Shown here one piece after another: positions 1 through 9,591 of a DNA stretch of 37,041 nt. How positions within the stretch are numbered: position 1 is the first letter of the stretch; each line of letters starts with the position of its first letter. Origin of the DNA: Chrysochromulina parva (lineage: Eukaryota; Haptophyta; Prymnesiales; Chrysochromulinaceae); contig PJAB01000159.1 in NCBI GenBank assembly GCA_002887195.1, forward strand, positions 1 to 37,041, given 5' to 3'. The notes under the pieces were generated by a model, which ran no database searches, was not told where the DNA came from, and saw nothing but the letters and a program-made list of their open reading frames with translations. Position numbers and translations under genes: made by a program.

Positions 1-219
1 GTATGGCTCGTATGCAGCGTACTGTACGAGTGTCAGCGTGCGTCGTCATGCGCTCTCCCATGCTACACGGGCACGGTTAGGGCATGAGCCGCACTCGGTG
101 TGTGAGTTCGCGAAAACGTTCCTTGGGTGGAAGGCCCGCGTCTAGCGTTTCACAGACTGTACTCCAGTCGGTCTGGTTTTCGGACCATCAGGCGGCCAAA
201 TCAGTCCGGGCGCCCTTCC
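1..219 (+). promoter_or_regulatory. Upstream region of the first coiled-coil gene
   Basis: This stretch lies before the first ATG (220) of the coiled-coil gene at 220-1248. I see no clear TATA box and no upstream gene. The open reading frame extends back to a GTG at 127, but there is no ATG in that extension, so it is taken as 5' untranslated or promoter DNA. Confidence 0.3.
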
Positions 220-1248
220 ATGGAATTTCAGCTCGAGAGACCGGCGAGTGCGCGGCGGCGGACGAAGACGCCGCCAGCAGCACGGCCCGCCTCGGCGCGC
301 GACGCGACCAGCAGATCTCCGTTGACATCCTCTCGGTCATGGAGGACGGCTGAAACGCCACGTCTGGGCACGCCGACGCGAGCAGATAGTGAGCGTGCGA
401 AGGTGGAGGCCAAACGGCGCGCCGAAGCGCAGGCCGCCAAGGATGAGCGCCTTCGGCGCGAGGCTTTATTGCAGCAGCGCCAGCGCGCCAGGTGCAACAG
501 TGTCCACCATGCCGCGTGCGAGCTGCGCGCGAACACGAGCGCAGCAGTACGCGCACAGCGCAGCAGTGCAGAGCAGCAGCGATCCAGTGCCGCACTCGAG
601 GTGAAGCGCGCGGTCGAGGAGTTGCGCCAGCAGCTCGTTGAGCAAAAGGCGCAGTGGACCGATCACGGGCGCGAGGTCTACAAAAGTGCGTTGGCGACGC
701 GGCGCGCGGCGAGCTCTGCGCGCAACAATGTGCGTGAGCACAACCTGTCAGAGGCACACAGGGCAAGCGCTGAGCGCCTCGACCTCTTTCGGCAAAGCGC
801 CGAGGCGCAGAGTGCTCTCAACGATGGCAAGCGGCTCATGGCCGAGCGCGTGCGGCGTGAGGCGGGGCTCGGCGTCGTTCGCGGCGCGTTCTCGCGCCTG
901 GCGAGCGAGCGGGGTGCCAACGCTGCGGAGCTGCGGCGCAAGTCGGAGGCGTACATGCTCGACGCCGAGTACGGCCGGTTGCAGACGAGCCAGACGAAGG
1001 TGGCCTCCGCCCGTGGCGTCGAGCTCGTCGCCTCGCCTGCCCGTGTGCGACAGTTGAAGAGTGTCGAGGAGCGGCGCAAGGCGGGTCTCACCGGCGCCCT
1101 CCGCGAGCAGAATCGCGCGTTAGAGGCCCTTGCCCTTGAGCGACGTGCCGACGAGGCTGCCACACGCCAGCGCTTGCACGACGCCATCGTGTGCGCTAAA
1201 TACGGCATGCCGCATAGCGCATTATCCTCGATCAACCTGCCGATTTGA
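220..1248 (+). CDS. Hypothetical Ala/Arg/Glu-rich coiled-coil protein (342 aa)
   Basis: I do not recognise a named family. The start is the first ATG in the frame; the frame is open upstream to 127 but without ATG. The first 50 residues are basic and rich in Ser, Pro and Arg (PASARRRTKTPPAARPASAR), likely disordered. From about residue 55 to near the C-terminus the protein is almost continuous charged helix with Ala, Glu, Arg and Gln heptad-like spacing (for example VEELRQQLVEQKAQW), consistent with a coiled coil. There is no signal peptide or membrane segment. The last residues (YGMPHSALSSINLPI) are less charged and could be a short docking tail. It lies 212 bp before another coiled-coil gene on the same strand. 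A cytoskeletal, centrosomal or flagellar role is possible but is inference from composition only. Confidence 0.6.
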   Translation: MEFQLERPASARRRTKTPPAARPASARDATSRSPLTSSRSWRTAETPRLGTPTRADSERAKVEAKRRAEAQAAKDERLRREALLQQRQRARCNSVHHAACELRANTSAAVRAQRSSAEQQRSSAALEVKRAVEELRQQLVEQKAQWTDHGREVYKSALATRRAASSARNNVREHNLSEAHRASAERLDLFRQSAEAQSALNDGKRLMAERVRREAGLGVVRGAFSRLASERGANAAELRRKSEAYMLDAEYGRLQTSQTKVASARGVELVASPARVRQLKSVEERRKAGLTGALREQNRALEALALERRADEAATRQRLHDAIVCAKYGMPHSALSSINLPI

Positions 1249-1460
1249 GCATTGAGGTCTCACAAGTACGACGTGTGAGTCTGGGGACTGGGCGCGTTCT
1301 CACTTCTCTGTTTCGCCGGATTACCGCCGCCCCGGCGGCGACCAGTTTCAATAGAGGAGAATTTACACTCATAGGTCATAGCTTCTGCGCTGTTCATCAG
1401 CGCCGTATAGCGAATTCCGCGAACGCAGAATTTGTCACGAAGAATTGCTTGGTGAGGAAG

Positions 1461-4400
1461 ATGCAAAGAGGCGCCTTTTCAATGGCGACTTTGGACTCGC
1501 CGCGCGTGACGCACGCGCCCTCACCACAACTGACCTTCGCGCCGCCCTCACACGGAAAATTTGGCGCAGAGGCCCTCGCGATTGCTGAGAGTACCAGTGC
1601 ACCACGAGCCCCACGGGCCTGGCGACCACCTCAACTGCAGTTGCCGCCAAGCAACAGCGAGCTCACGACGACGGCCACGTCGGCCGCTGTGGTGGCGAGC
1701 GGCGGAGGAGGCCGCCGGCCGCGCCAGCAGCGCACAGAAGCCGATTACCACACGCTCCTGACATCGGCCGGGCTGCAGGCGCGCGTGAAGCGCACGGGTG
1801 GCGGCTACTGTGACCAGCCATACACTGCAGACGAGCTGCTCGAGCGCGCGGCCCAGCTGGGCGACGAGGTACAGCGTCTCACTGCAGAAAGGGACGAGTA
1901 CGGCACGACGCTACGCGACGAGCGCGCGGCACGTGCGGAGGCCGAGCTCGCAGGCGGCTCTCATCAAGCGCAGCTGGCCAAGCTCGGGATGGAGCGGCGG
2001 GCGATGCTGGACATGCTTCGCGAGGCGGCGACGGATAAGGCAGCTGCGAGCGAGGAACTCGGGCGGAGCCTCAGCCGCGTGGCTGAGCTCGAAGCGGCGG
2101 TCACCAAGCACGCGGCCGAGTCGGAGGCGTGGCGTGCCGCGTGTCAGGCAGCGAGGCTCGCGCTGGCAGAGATGCAGGCGGAGCTCGACGCGGCTCGCTC
2201 GACGGGGACGCGCGGCCAGGAGCGCATCGAGGCGCTGCAGCGCGCGATGGGTGCCGAGGATGAACACATCGGGCTGCTCAGCCGCCGCCTCTCTGCACAG
2301 CGAGACGCGTCTCTCAAGTTACTCTCCATCCTTCCGACGCCGCCGGCCGCGCTGCCCGTCGCGCCCGGCTTCGCCTCAGAAAGCCACGCCAGCCCGCCCG
2401 TCGGGGGGGTCTTCGCTGCCACGGCCAGCTCGGCCGCGGCAGCTCCCACCAGCACTGCTGCTTCGCCCTTCGATGCGGCGGCCGCGGCCGCCGCCGCATT
2501 GGGGGCCGCCACGCTCGCCGCCGCCGCTGCCCCCGCTGCCCCCGCTGCCACGTCACCGCGTTCGAGTCTCGCGGCCCCCGGGCGCCTGCCACCTCACGCC
2601 GATGGCACGTTGGCCACTCCGTTGGGCCGGCCGGACGCGGTTGGGCCGACAGGATCGACGGCAGTGCACACCTCGCCTGAGCTCCGTGAGGCGACGGGCA
2701 CACTCGAACACCTTGCTGAGGCGGTGGCGCGTGCGCGGGCGTGGGTGCGCTTCGGGACTCGCTGGCATGAACATGCTCTCGATCTGGCCGAGGGCATCGT
2801 TCGGATCGACTCGCGCTGGCAACACACGCGTTCACTGCTCGCCGAGACCGAGGGCGCCAAGCAGGCCGCGGAGGCGGAGCTCGAGGCGCTCCGAGCGGAG
2901 CATGCGGAGGCCTGTGAAACCCTGCAGCGCACGGCCATCGAGGTGGCAGACCATCGGCTGCGCTTGGTTGAGGCGCGTTCGGCAGCGCGGTCGTGGGAGC
3001 AGATGGCGGCCGAACAGATGGCCGCGCTCCCGCTGCTTGGCAGCCATGCCTCCTATGGCGCCACCAACAGTTCCACCACGGCTGGCGCTGCGACCAAGGC
3101 CGCGGCCACTGCTGCCTTCGGCAGCGCTTCAACCCGACCTTGCTCGCCTCCAATCAGCCCGACCACCACCTTCCCCACCGCCACCTTTGCGCCTAACGCA
3201 CCCGCCGCGCTTGCCTTTGCGGTGCCGTCCTCGCCGCCTGGCTCGTTGGGTCCGATCCCAATGGCGGGAGCCGCGGAGGCGGCCCTTGCGGCGGCCTCGG
3301 CGGGAGTCTCGTCGACGGCGTCATCGTGTACATCCGCATATCCCCAGCACAGCCAGCACAGCCAGCACAGCCAGCACAGCCCTCCTCTGGTGGGCACGAG
3401 CGTCTTGTTCTCGCCTGCACCTAACGCACCTCCGCCTGGCTCCACACCTGGTGCTGCTACGAGCAACGGGGCAGTTGGAAATGGCAGGGCGCATGGACGT
3501 GCGGATGCCGATGGCATTGGGGTTGGCGACGGTGGCGTTGGCGTGGGCGTTGGGTGCGAGGGCGTGGGTGGCATCGGCTCGGTCGCATCCCGGCACTGGA
3601 ACTTCACGCACCGCTACTTGGCCGACGAGGCGACACGCCGTTACGAGGCGACTCTGGCTGAGGTGGATGACCTGCGCCAGCTCAACATGGCGCTCCAGGC
3701 GGAGCTGCAGGCCGCCTCCGCCTCGGTGGCGGCCATCGAGCTCGCCAAGGCAGCGAGCATTGACAGGGAGGCGGCCACCAGGCGCGAAGCCGAGGCGCTG
3801 CGCCAGGTTGCGTCCGCCGCCCTCGCCGCTGAGCTCAAGGCGCGCCCGACGACCCCTGGGCGCTTGCCGACGCCGCGGCCTCGCTCGCCAACACCAGGGC
3901 CACAACCCACGCCGCGCGCCTCAGCCACCTCGCCGCCCACCACAGCGCCATTCCGCCACATGACGAATGCGGGGCCCTCGCCTACCGTGTCCACCGTCCG
4001 CTCGCCTGCTCGCGTTGCCGACCTGGGGCTCGTCGCCGAGGCCGTCCAAGCCAACCGCCGCTCCATGTCGAACATCTTCACGGAGCCATCGCCGACGGCG
4101 CCGTCGGCCGCGTCCTCACCTCCTCGTTCGACGCCCACGCCTCAGGCAGCCCCCCCTCCCGTATCGGCAGCGCCCGAGGAGCCACCGCTGAGCCGAAAGA
4201 GTCCGCGGCGCAGCGCGAGCGCCACCGAACTCGATTCACGGGCCGAGGTGAGCCACGGCGGGCGGGCGTCTGACGGGCGTGTGTCGAACGGGGTGTCTAA
4301 CGGTGCTTTCGGTGCTGGCAGCCGCGGCATGTCGATCAGCAGCCGTCCAGCCGAGGAAGACGAGACACCAGGTGACAGCCCCTGGGATCGGTCGCGCGCG

Positions 4401-4646
4401 GATTCGTATGGCTCGGGTCCATCCCCCGGCGCTATCAAGGACTCACTTTTGGCGCACCACGGAGCCGAACGGCTGCGTGTGGCCCGCGTCGCCGCGACCT
4501 TCGCCGCTCATACCAGCCCCCAAGTCGGCGCCTCTCGTGAGGTGATCGAATCGTCCCTCGAGCAGCAGCGCGATGCACGGCGACGGGCATATGAGCACCT
4601 CAAGGAGCTGCGGCTGCGAAAGGAGGAGCAGCGCGCTGCCTGGTGA
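1461..4646 (+). CDS. Large hypothetical coiled-coil protein with Ala/Pro/Gly low-complexity linkers (1061 aa)
   Basis: The frame is open from 1245, where it overlaps the previous stop codon, but the first ATG is at 1461; a second ATG at 1482 is equally plausible. Segments in order: a disordered N-terminus; a coiled coil at about residues 120-285 (DELLERAAQLGDEVQRLTAE); an Ala/Pro/Ser linker; a second coil at about 405-520; a linker with a perfect QHS repeat and a Gly/Val-rich stretch; a third coil at about 715-795; a long Ser/Pro/Thr-rich region; and a short C-terminal basic helix ending in KEEQRAAW. There are no membrane segments and no enzymatic motif. The architecture resembles scaffold proteins of centrosomes or cilia, but no specific family is recognised. 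The gene appears intronless. Confidence 0.6.
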   Translation: MQRGAFSMATLDSPRVTHAPSPQLTFAPPSHGKFGAEALAIAESTSAPRAPRAWRPPQLQLPPSNSELTTTATSAAVVASGGGGRRPRQQRTEADYHTLLTSAGLQARVKRTGGGYCDQPYTADELLERAAQLGDEVQRLTAERDEYGTTLRDERAARAEAELAGGSHQAQLAKLGMERRAMLDMLREAATDKAAASEELGRSLSRVAELEAAVTKHAAESEAWRAACQAARLALAEMQAELDAARSTGTRGQERIEALQRAMGAEDEHIGLLSRRLSAQRDASLKLLSILPTPPAALPVAPGFASESHASPPVGGVFAATASSAAAAPTSTAASPFDAAAAAAAALGAATLAAAAAPAAPAATSPRSSLAAPGRLPPHADGTLATPLGRPDAVGPTGSTAVHTSPELREATGTLEHLAEAVARARAWVRFGTRWHEHALDLAEGIVRIDSRWQHTRSLLAETEGAKQAAEAELEALRAEHAEACETLQRTAIEVADHRLRLVEARSAARSWEQMAAEQMAALPLLGSHASYGATNSSTTAGAATKAAATAAFGSASTRPCSPPISPTTTFPTATFAPNAPAALAFAVPSSPPGSLGPIPMAGAAEAALAAASAGVSSTASSCTSAYPQHSQHSQHSQHSPPLVGTSVLFSPAPNAPPPGSTPGAATSNGAVGNGRAHGRADADGIGVGDGGVGVGVGCEGVGGIGSVASRHWNFTHRYLADEATRRYEATLAEVDDLRQLNMALQAELQAASASVAAIELAKAASIDREAATRREAEALRQVASAALAAELKARPTTPGRLPTPRPRSPTPGPQPTPRASATSPPTTAPFRHMTNAGPSPTVSTVRSPARVADLGLVAEAVQANRRSMSNIFTEPSPTAPSAASSPPRSTPTPQAAPPPVSAAPEEPPLSRKSPRRSASATELDSRAEVSHGGRASDGRVSNGVSNGAFGAGSRGMSISSRPAEEDETPGDSPWDRSRADSYGSGPSPGAIKDSLLAHHGAERLRVARVAATFAAHTSPQVGASREVIESSLEQQRDARRRAYEHLKELRLRKEEQRAAW
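3345..3380 (+). repeat. 9-bp tandem repeat encoding Gln-His-Ser
   Basis: Four perfect in-frame copies of CAGCACAGC give QHSQHSQHSQHS inside the linker of the coiled-coil protein at 1461-4646. Perfect nucleotide identity, including third positions, indicates a young and probably length-variable minisatellite. Confidence 0.9.
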
Positions 4647-5615
4647 GCCGAGAGGCCTCTCCCCGCGCTGCAAACTAGTGCGTGGCGCGACTTCGAGGCT
4701 TAGCGTTGGGCCCGAGGCCTGACAGATGCCAATCAAGAGGCGCAGCCGACTGTGTATGGGTATTGCAGGTAGGCGGTCGCGGTCCGGCCTGCGGGGGGCG
4801 CCCCAGAGTAGCCCCAGAGGAGAACAGCGAGTTCAGATTAACCGGCCACGAATGCGCGGTTCCGGGTACCAACGATGATCGTCCGTCCCGTTGCGCGGAA
4901 TAACGCTACGACAAAGAATATTAAACCAATTAAACCCCAAACCGCTATAATGATTTGATTATTTTTATTATAATGTATACGACGACCGCGAAGCACCAAC
5001 GATGCAACGAAGGCCGCGAAGCGCGAACGACGCCACACCCCCGGGCCGGACCGCGGACGGCGACGGGCCCCGTGGCCCGTGTGAGGTGTGCTATGGCGCG
5101 TAGCCGGACGGCGCGAGCCGACGCGCCCGTGGGGCGCGCGAGGACGAATGGACGATCCCGTCGAGACGATCCGAACCGCCGACCGTGTGCACCCCCCACC
5201 CCGGCCGCGGCATGTCCCTTTGTCCCGGATCGGTGAGGGCTGGGAAGAGTCGGATCGACGTCCACCTCCACGCTCCAGACACCCCTCGCAACGAAGGTTT
5301 TGAATTCATGTGACGCGACGCTCGCGACCGCCCGGCCGGCCGCGCGTTACAGCATTAAAAACCGTGTACGGCTCCCGCACATGTGCCCCCCCGCCACAGA
5401 GCCAGGCCGACCGGGGACAGGAGCAGCAACGCGGGAGACCCCTCTCCACCCGAGGTACACCCGACTGAACCGACTGTGAATTCGAGAGCTGGCTGACCTT
5501 GTTGGCAGATATCGGTACGCTAGGTGAGGCTGAAGGGGAGACACGGCTTCGGGCGGTGGCACTGCGCACCAGACTGCTGAGCTAGGGCGTGGGAAACATC
5601 GTCTCTTGGTGTAGC
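4647..5615. other. Convergent intergenic spacer (969 bp), no gene seen
   Basis: This spacer separates the 3' ends of the + gene ending at 4646 and the - gene ending at 5616. It holds an AT-rich island at about 4912-4980 in otherwise GC-rich DNA, then a CpG-dense block at about 4980-5340 with a GC hairpin (arms ACGGGCC and GGCCCGT, 5063-5080). A second short A-rich patch (CATTAAAAACC) lies near 5353. The AT-rich island may carry polyadenylation or termination signals for the + gene. No tRNA, rRNA or convincing ORF was found. Confidence 0.5.
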
Positions 5616-8600
5616 TCAATCATCAAGGTGCGCCGGAGCAGCAGCTCCCTTGGCAGCTCCCTCAAACTGCACAGCCACCTCGTCCATGCACTCGGTGCTC
5701 GACTGGGTGCCGGCGGAGCCCAAGGGCGCGGCCGCACGACGTCTTGCGGCGGCGGCCTCTGCGTGCGCGTGCGCGGCCTCGCGCCGGCAGACCTCGAGGG
5801 CAGCACGCAGCTGAGCGGCCTCGCGACGGGCGTCATTGCGCTGGCGCACGGCAGCGTCCGCGCGCGCGCGCTCGGCGGTGGCGGTGTCCTCGGCAGCGGC
5901 CAGCGAGCGGCCGACTGCCAACACCTGTGCAGCCGCGCGCTGTGCCGAGCCCTCATGCGCGCGCGCCGCGTGAGCAAAGGCGTCGCACTCGGCCGTCGCG
6001 CGTTCCAGTAGGGTGGCCAGCCGGTGCGCCTGCGCCTCTGCCGTCTGCGACGCGAATGCGGTGCGACTCTCGAGCACCTCACGCACGCGTACCGCCGCAT
6101 CGCGCGCCTCGACGAGCTCGGCGCTACGCGCATCTGCCTCCTCCGCGCGCGCTTCCAACTGCTCGGCCCGCGCCACCACCAAGCTGAGCAGTTGGCCGGA
6201 GGAGGACCGCTCGGCCTCAAGGGCAGCCTCGGCCCGCTGCTGTTCCGTGCGGCTCTCGAGCTCACGCCGCATCGCCTCGTTGCGCTGTAGCAGCGCCTCG
6301 CGCAGCTCGGCCGTGAGCGTGGTGCGCCGGTCCGTCTCCGTGGCAAGCTTACGCCGTAGCAGGTGCAGCTGCTTGCGCTCGTCCGCCGCCACCGCCGCGT
6401 CCGCGAGCGCCTGCGCCTCGCCGCCGCGCGCGTGTCGCTCCTTGAGAGACGCGAGCTTGCCGTGGAGCTCGGCGGCGCGACTCGCGCTCAGGAGCGCCTC
6501 CACCTCCACCCCCATGGATACCGCCACCTGCCGCCACAGGCGCAGCGTGCAGCACAGCTGCCGCCGCCGCGCCGCGCGCGCCGCCAGCCGCACTACGAAC
6601 ACGAGCGTCGCGGGTGCCAAGCCACCTTCTGCGGGAGGCCCGTCGTCGTCCATCTCCGTCCCCGCGTCGCTGCTGCCCCAGCGGCTGCGCTGCCGCCGTT
6701 GCTGCTCGAGACGCTGCTGCTCGAGCAGCTGCTCCGCGCCCGCCGCGCGCCGGAGCGCCCGCGCCGCCTCCGCATGGGCCTCCTCGAGGGCTTCACGCTG
6801 CGCCAGGGCCTCGGCGGCCGCCGCGTGCTCCCGTGAGGCTGCGCGGCTCGTCTCGGCTTGGAGCGAGGCCGCCGCCTCGGCCGCCGCCGCCCTGGCGGCC
6901 GCGAGCGCCTCGGTCTGCTGCGCGAGCTGCGCGCCCAGCCGCTGCACCTTGGCCGTCGCCTCGGCATGTGCCACCTCGGCGGCTCGCAGCTGCTCGGAGG
7001 TGTGCGCCTCGCGCGACCACACCTCCACTTGCAGCTGTCGCTCCCTCACCGCTGCAGCGGCGAGGGCCGCCCGTGCTGCTCGCCGGCGCGCTGCCGCCTG
7101 CACGCGCAGGGCGCCACGTTCGCGTGCGACGTCCTCCATGGCCGCTGTGAGTCTCGCCTCCGCCACTGCTTCCCGCGCCGCCGCCGCCTCGGACTCGCGA
7201 TGCTCCCACTCACTCGCCCCACGCTCCCACACCTCCGCGGCCGCGAGCGCCGCCGCCGCTGCGCTCCAGCGTACGAGCGCCGCCGACAGCCCGCCCGCCC
7301 GCCGCGCGTTCGTCGCCGCCCGCAGCAGGCTCAGCCGGCAGCGGCGAGCGACCCGCGCGGCGGCAGCGTCGGCGGCGCGCAGCTCGTTCTCGAAGATCTG
7401 CAAGCTCGCTTGGCTCTCGAGCCTCAACTGCTGACTCTGCGCAATGTACGGCTGCAGCTCGGTGCGGACCGCGTCTACCTGCGCAGCCCGCGCGCTCACA
7501 TCCCGTTCGAGGATCTTTCGGCGCTCCTCTTCGGCGCTCAGCTTCCGCTGGGCCAGCGCGAGCCGTCTGGCTGCCTCCTCCTCCGCCTTCTTCGCCTCGA
7601 CGGACGCGCTCTTCTCGACACGCTCCCGCTGATCGCGAGCGAGCGCTAGCCGCCCCTGGAGCATGCGAACCTCCTCCTTGAGCGCCGCCGCCGCCATGGC
7701 CGCCTCGGACAGGGCCGCGCCCTGCCGCCAACGGTGCAGCGCGAACGAGAGTCCGACAGAGCGCACCCCGCGGGCACCGAGCCGGAGTAGCAGGGTCGCG
7801 TGTGCACCCTTGGCCATCGCGGCACGACTCTCCTTCAGCGCGGCAAACGCCGACGCGGCAGCAGACGCATGCTGCGCGGCGCTCATCTCGGCGGCGGCCA
7901 GTCTCTCGGCTGTCTCGCGCTCGTACGCCTCACGGGACTCCGAGGAACGAACCTCACTTTGCAGCAGCCGCTCGCGCCACGCCTCCGCTTCAGCGCTCGC
8001 CGCACGTGCGTCGCGCTGCCGTCCCTCCACCTCGGCGGCCAGCGCAGCCTCCAGCGCCGCCGCACGTCGCGCCTCCGCATGCGCGTCCTCGGCCGCCGCC
8101 GTCACGCGCACCTGCAGGGTGGCTTCGCGTTGCCACGCGCTCGCCTCCGTCATCGCGCGTTGCTCGGCCTCCTGCATGGTCACACGCTCCACCGCGAGCA
8201 TCTCGTGCGTGAGCGCGCGCTCTGCGTCAGCCGCACGGTCGAGCGCACCCATCAGCTGCTCCTCGAGTGCGGCGCGACCCTCGTACGCCTCCGCCTCGAG
8301 CTCACGCATCTCGACGCCGAGCACCGCTGCAACGAGCTCGCGACCCGCCGCCTCGGCCGCCCGCTGAGCCGCTTCAGCCGCTGCCAGTTCCTCCTGAGTC
8401 GCTTGCTTGACGGCCTCCTGCTTACCCAGCTCCTCCTCACGTTGCCGGAGTGTCGTCGCCAAGGCTGTGCGCCGCTCGCGCTCACTGCGCTGCTGGCGGC
8501 CTGCCAATAGTGCCCGGCGCTCTGCAGCCTCAAGCGACGCCTGCAGCGAGTCGCGTTCAGCGCGCACTGCCGCCAGCTCTGCCGACTGTGCGATCGCTGT

Positions 8601-8843
8601 GACCCCACGCCGCGCCTCGTGCGCTGTCGCTGCCGACAGCCCGAGCTGCTGCTCAAGCACCTTGATCCTGGCCCGAGCAGCGGCAAGAGCACCGTCCCTG
8701 GCGGCGGCCTCGCGCTCACGTGACGATTCCGGGTCAGGCGTTGCAGCTGGGGGAGGCGCGCGCATGCCCGCCGAGGCGGCTGTCGGCCTGGCCACACGCG
8801 GCGATTGGAGCGCCTCGAGTGCCTGCTCATATCTGGTCACCAT
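5616..8843 (-). CDS. Sfi1-like coiled-coil protein, putative centrin-binding or centrosomal (1075 aa)
   Basis: The frame opens with a TTG at 8867; the first ATG is at 8843 (MVTRYEQALEAL), which is taken as the start. The protein is nearly all alpha-helical coiled coil rich in Ala, Glu and Arg. Three spaced segments break the pattern with a motif ending in a hydrophobic-x-x-Trp signature: LSFALHRWRQ (about residue 370), LSAALVRWSA (about 525) and LCCTLRLWRQ (about 770), each preceded by a basic helix. This spacing of Leu, Leu and Trp-Lys/Arg resembles the Sfi1 repeats that bind centrin. Between them are long heptad regions and an Asp-rich loop (GTEMDDDGPP). The C-terminus (about the last 40 residues) is uncharged and Ala-rich. 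Known: Sfi1 repeats follow an A-x7-LL-x3-F/L-x2-W-K/R pattern. Inference: centrosome, basal body or fibre role. It lies head-to-head with the small membrane protein at 9010. Confidence 0.6.
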   Translation of the reverse strand: MVTRYEQALEALQSPRVARPTAASAGMRAPPPAATPDPESSREREAAARDGALAAARARIKVLEQQLGLSAATAHEARRGVTAIAQSAELAAVRAERDSLQASLEAAERRALLAGRQQRSERERRTALATTLRQREEELGKQEAVKQATQEELAAAEAAQRAAEAAGRELVAAVLGVEMRELEAEAYEGRAALEEQLMGALDRAADAERALTHEMLAVERVTMQEAEQRAMTEASAWQREATLQVRVTAAAEDAHAEARRAAALEAALAAEVEGRQRDARAASAEAEAWRERLLQSEVRSSESREAYERETAERLAAAEMSAAQHASAAASAFAALKESRAAMAKGAHATLLLRLGARGVRSVGLSFALHRWRQGAALSEAAMAAAALKEEVRMLQGRLALARDQRERVEKSASVEAKKAEEEAARRLALAQRKLSAEEERRKILERDVSARAAQVDAVRTELQPYIAQSQQLRLESQASLQIFENELRAADAAAARVARRCRLSLLRAATNARRAGGLSAALVRWSAAAAALAAAEVWERGASEWEHRESEAAAAREAVAEARLTAAMEDVARERGALRVQAAARRRAARAALAAAAVRERQLQVEVWSREAHTSEQLRAAEVAHAEATAKVQRLGAQLAQQTEALAAARAAAAEAAASLQAETSRAASREHAAAAEALAQREALEEAHAEAARALRRAAGAEQLLEQQRLEQQRRQRSRWGSSDAGTEMDDDGPPAEGGLAPATLVFVVRLAARAARRRQLCCTLRLWRQVAVSMGVEVEALLSASRAAELHGKLASLKERHARGGEAQALADAAVAADERKQLHLLRRKLATETDRRTTLTAELREALLQRNEAMRRELESRTEQQRAEAALEAERSSSGQLLSLVVARAEQLEARAEEADARSAELVEARDAAVRVREVLESRTAFASQTAEAQAHRLATLLERATAECDAFAHAARAHEGSAQRAAAQVLAVGRSLAAAEDTATAERARADAAVRQRNDARREAAQLRAALEVCRREAAHAHAEAAAARRRAAAPLGSAGTQSSTECMDEVAVQFEGAAKGAAAPAHLDD

Positions 8844-9009
8844 GAGTGATGAAGCCAGCGAGTACAAAATAATCCATTGTTGTGAAGGCTAGCCCGATTT
8901 CTGTGCTTTCTGTTGCGAAGAAAGGTCATTGTGCACCACCCAAGAACGCCACGCCCACCACAGCTCTCACGAGGATCAAGTGGGTCGCCCGAGACGGCGC
9001 CTTATTGAC
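8844..9009. promoter_or_regulatory. Shared divergent promoter region (Sfi1-like gene and membrane-protein gene)
   Basis: A 166-bp gap separates two head-to-head start codons. On + it contains CCATTGTTGTGAAGG at 8874-8888, preceded by an A/T-rich run at 8864-8872. This resembles the TATA plus CATTGGCTGTGAAT elements at 33867 and 36465, so it may be the core promoter of the + gene. Confidence 0.4.
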
Positions 9010-9591
9010 ATGGCGCCGAAGGACGGGCGTGCCTGTGGCATAGCCGCGGTGGTGATTGCTATCGCATCAGCTGCGGTGGTCGCTGGCTGCGTGGCCTACG
9101 GTGGGTATAAAGGGCTTGAGCTCGAGCGGATCGTGACTCGGAACGATGCTATCCTGACAGAGGTCAAGACTCACCTGACTGCGCAGCTGCAACAACTGCA
9201 GCGCGTTGACACTTCGCTAGGCGCGCGTCTACTGGCTGCTGAGAGTGCACTAAGGGGTGCAGCGCCGAGTGCCACGGGCGCCGACGAAGGCAAAAAACGC
9301 GGCAAAGGCGGCGGTGGTAAGGGTAAGGGTAAGGCAAAACCAAAGGGCGAAGAGGAAGACGATGCTTCAACGAAGGCGAGCCAATCGTCGGGTGCAGACC
9401 CAGCATCATCATCATCAGCAGCAGCAGCAGCAAGCACGGCCGAGGCCACTGGCGAGGGCGGCACCGCCGAGCTTGCTAAAGGGAAAGGCAAGGGGCGCAA
9501 GGGCAAGCGTGGGGGCAAGGGCAAGCGTGGCAAGCGTGGAGGCTCAAAGCCTAAGGAAGACGTCAAAGAAGGCGCTGAAGTTGAAGCCTAG
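9010..9591 (+). CDS. Small single-pass membrane protein with Lys/Gly-rich basic tail (193 aa)
   Basis: The frame opens at a TTG (8929); the first ATG is at 9010 (MAPKDGRACG). Residues 9-31 form one strongly hydrophobic Ala/Val/Ile segment, a likely signal anchor or transmembrane helix. It is followed by an amphipathic, coiled-coil-like helix at about 36-80 (LTAQLQQLQRVDTSLGARLL). The rest is low complexity: a Gly/Lys block, an acidic/Ser/Ala linker, then a basic tail of repeated GK, GKG and RGGKGKRG units ending in an acidic EGAEVEA. No family is recognised. The basic tail could bind RNA, nucleic acid or acidic lipid on one side of a membrane, but this is inference. No enzyme motif is present. 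Confidence 0.55.
   Translation: MAPKDGRACGIAAVVIAIASAAVVAGCVAYGGYKGLELERIVTRNDAILTEVKTHLTAQLQQLQRVDTSLGARLLAAESALRGAAPSATGADEGKKRGKGGGGKGKGKAKPKGEEEDDASTKASQSSGADPASSSSAAAAASTAEATGEGGTAELAKGKGKGRKGKRGGKGKRGKRGGSKPKEDVKEGAEVEA

Noticed and set aside
1798..3963. 721-codon + ORF overlapping the coiled-coil gene
   Set aside because: Arg/Pro/Ser-rich translation in a shifted frame of a GC-rich gene; no domain, and the other frame has coherent coiled-coil structure.
6013..7434. 473-codon + ORF antisense to the Sfi1-like gene
   Set aside because: Almost only Ala, Ser, Arg and Cys, as expected for the antisense of Ala/Glu/Arg codons.
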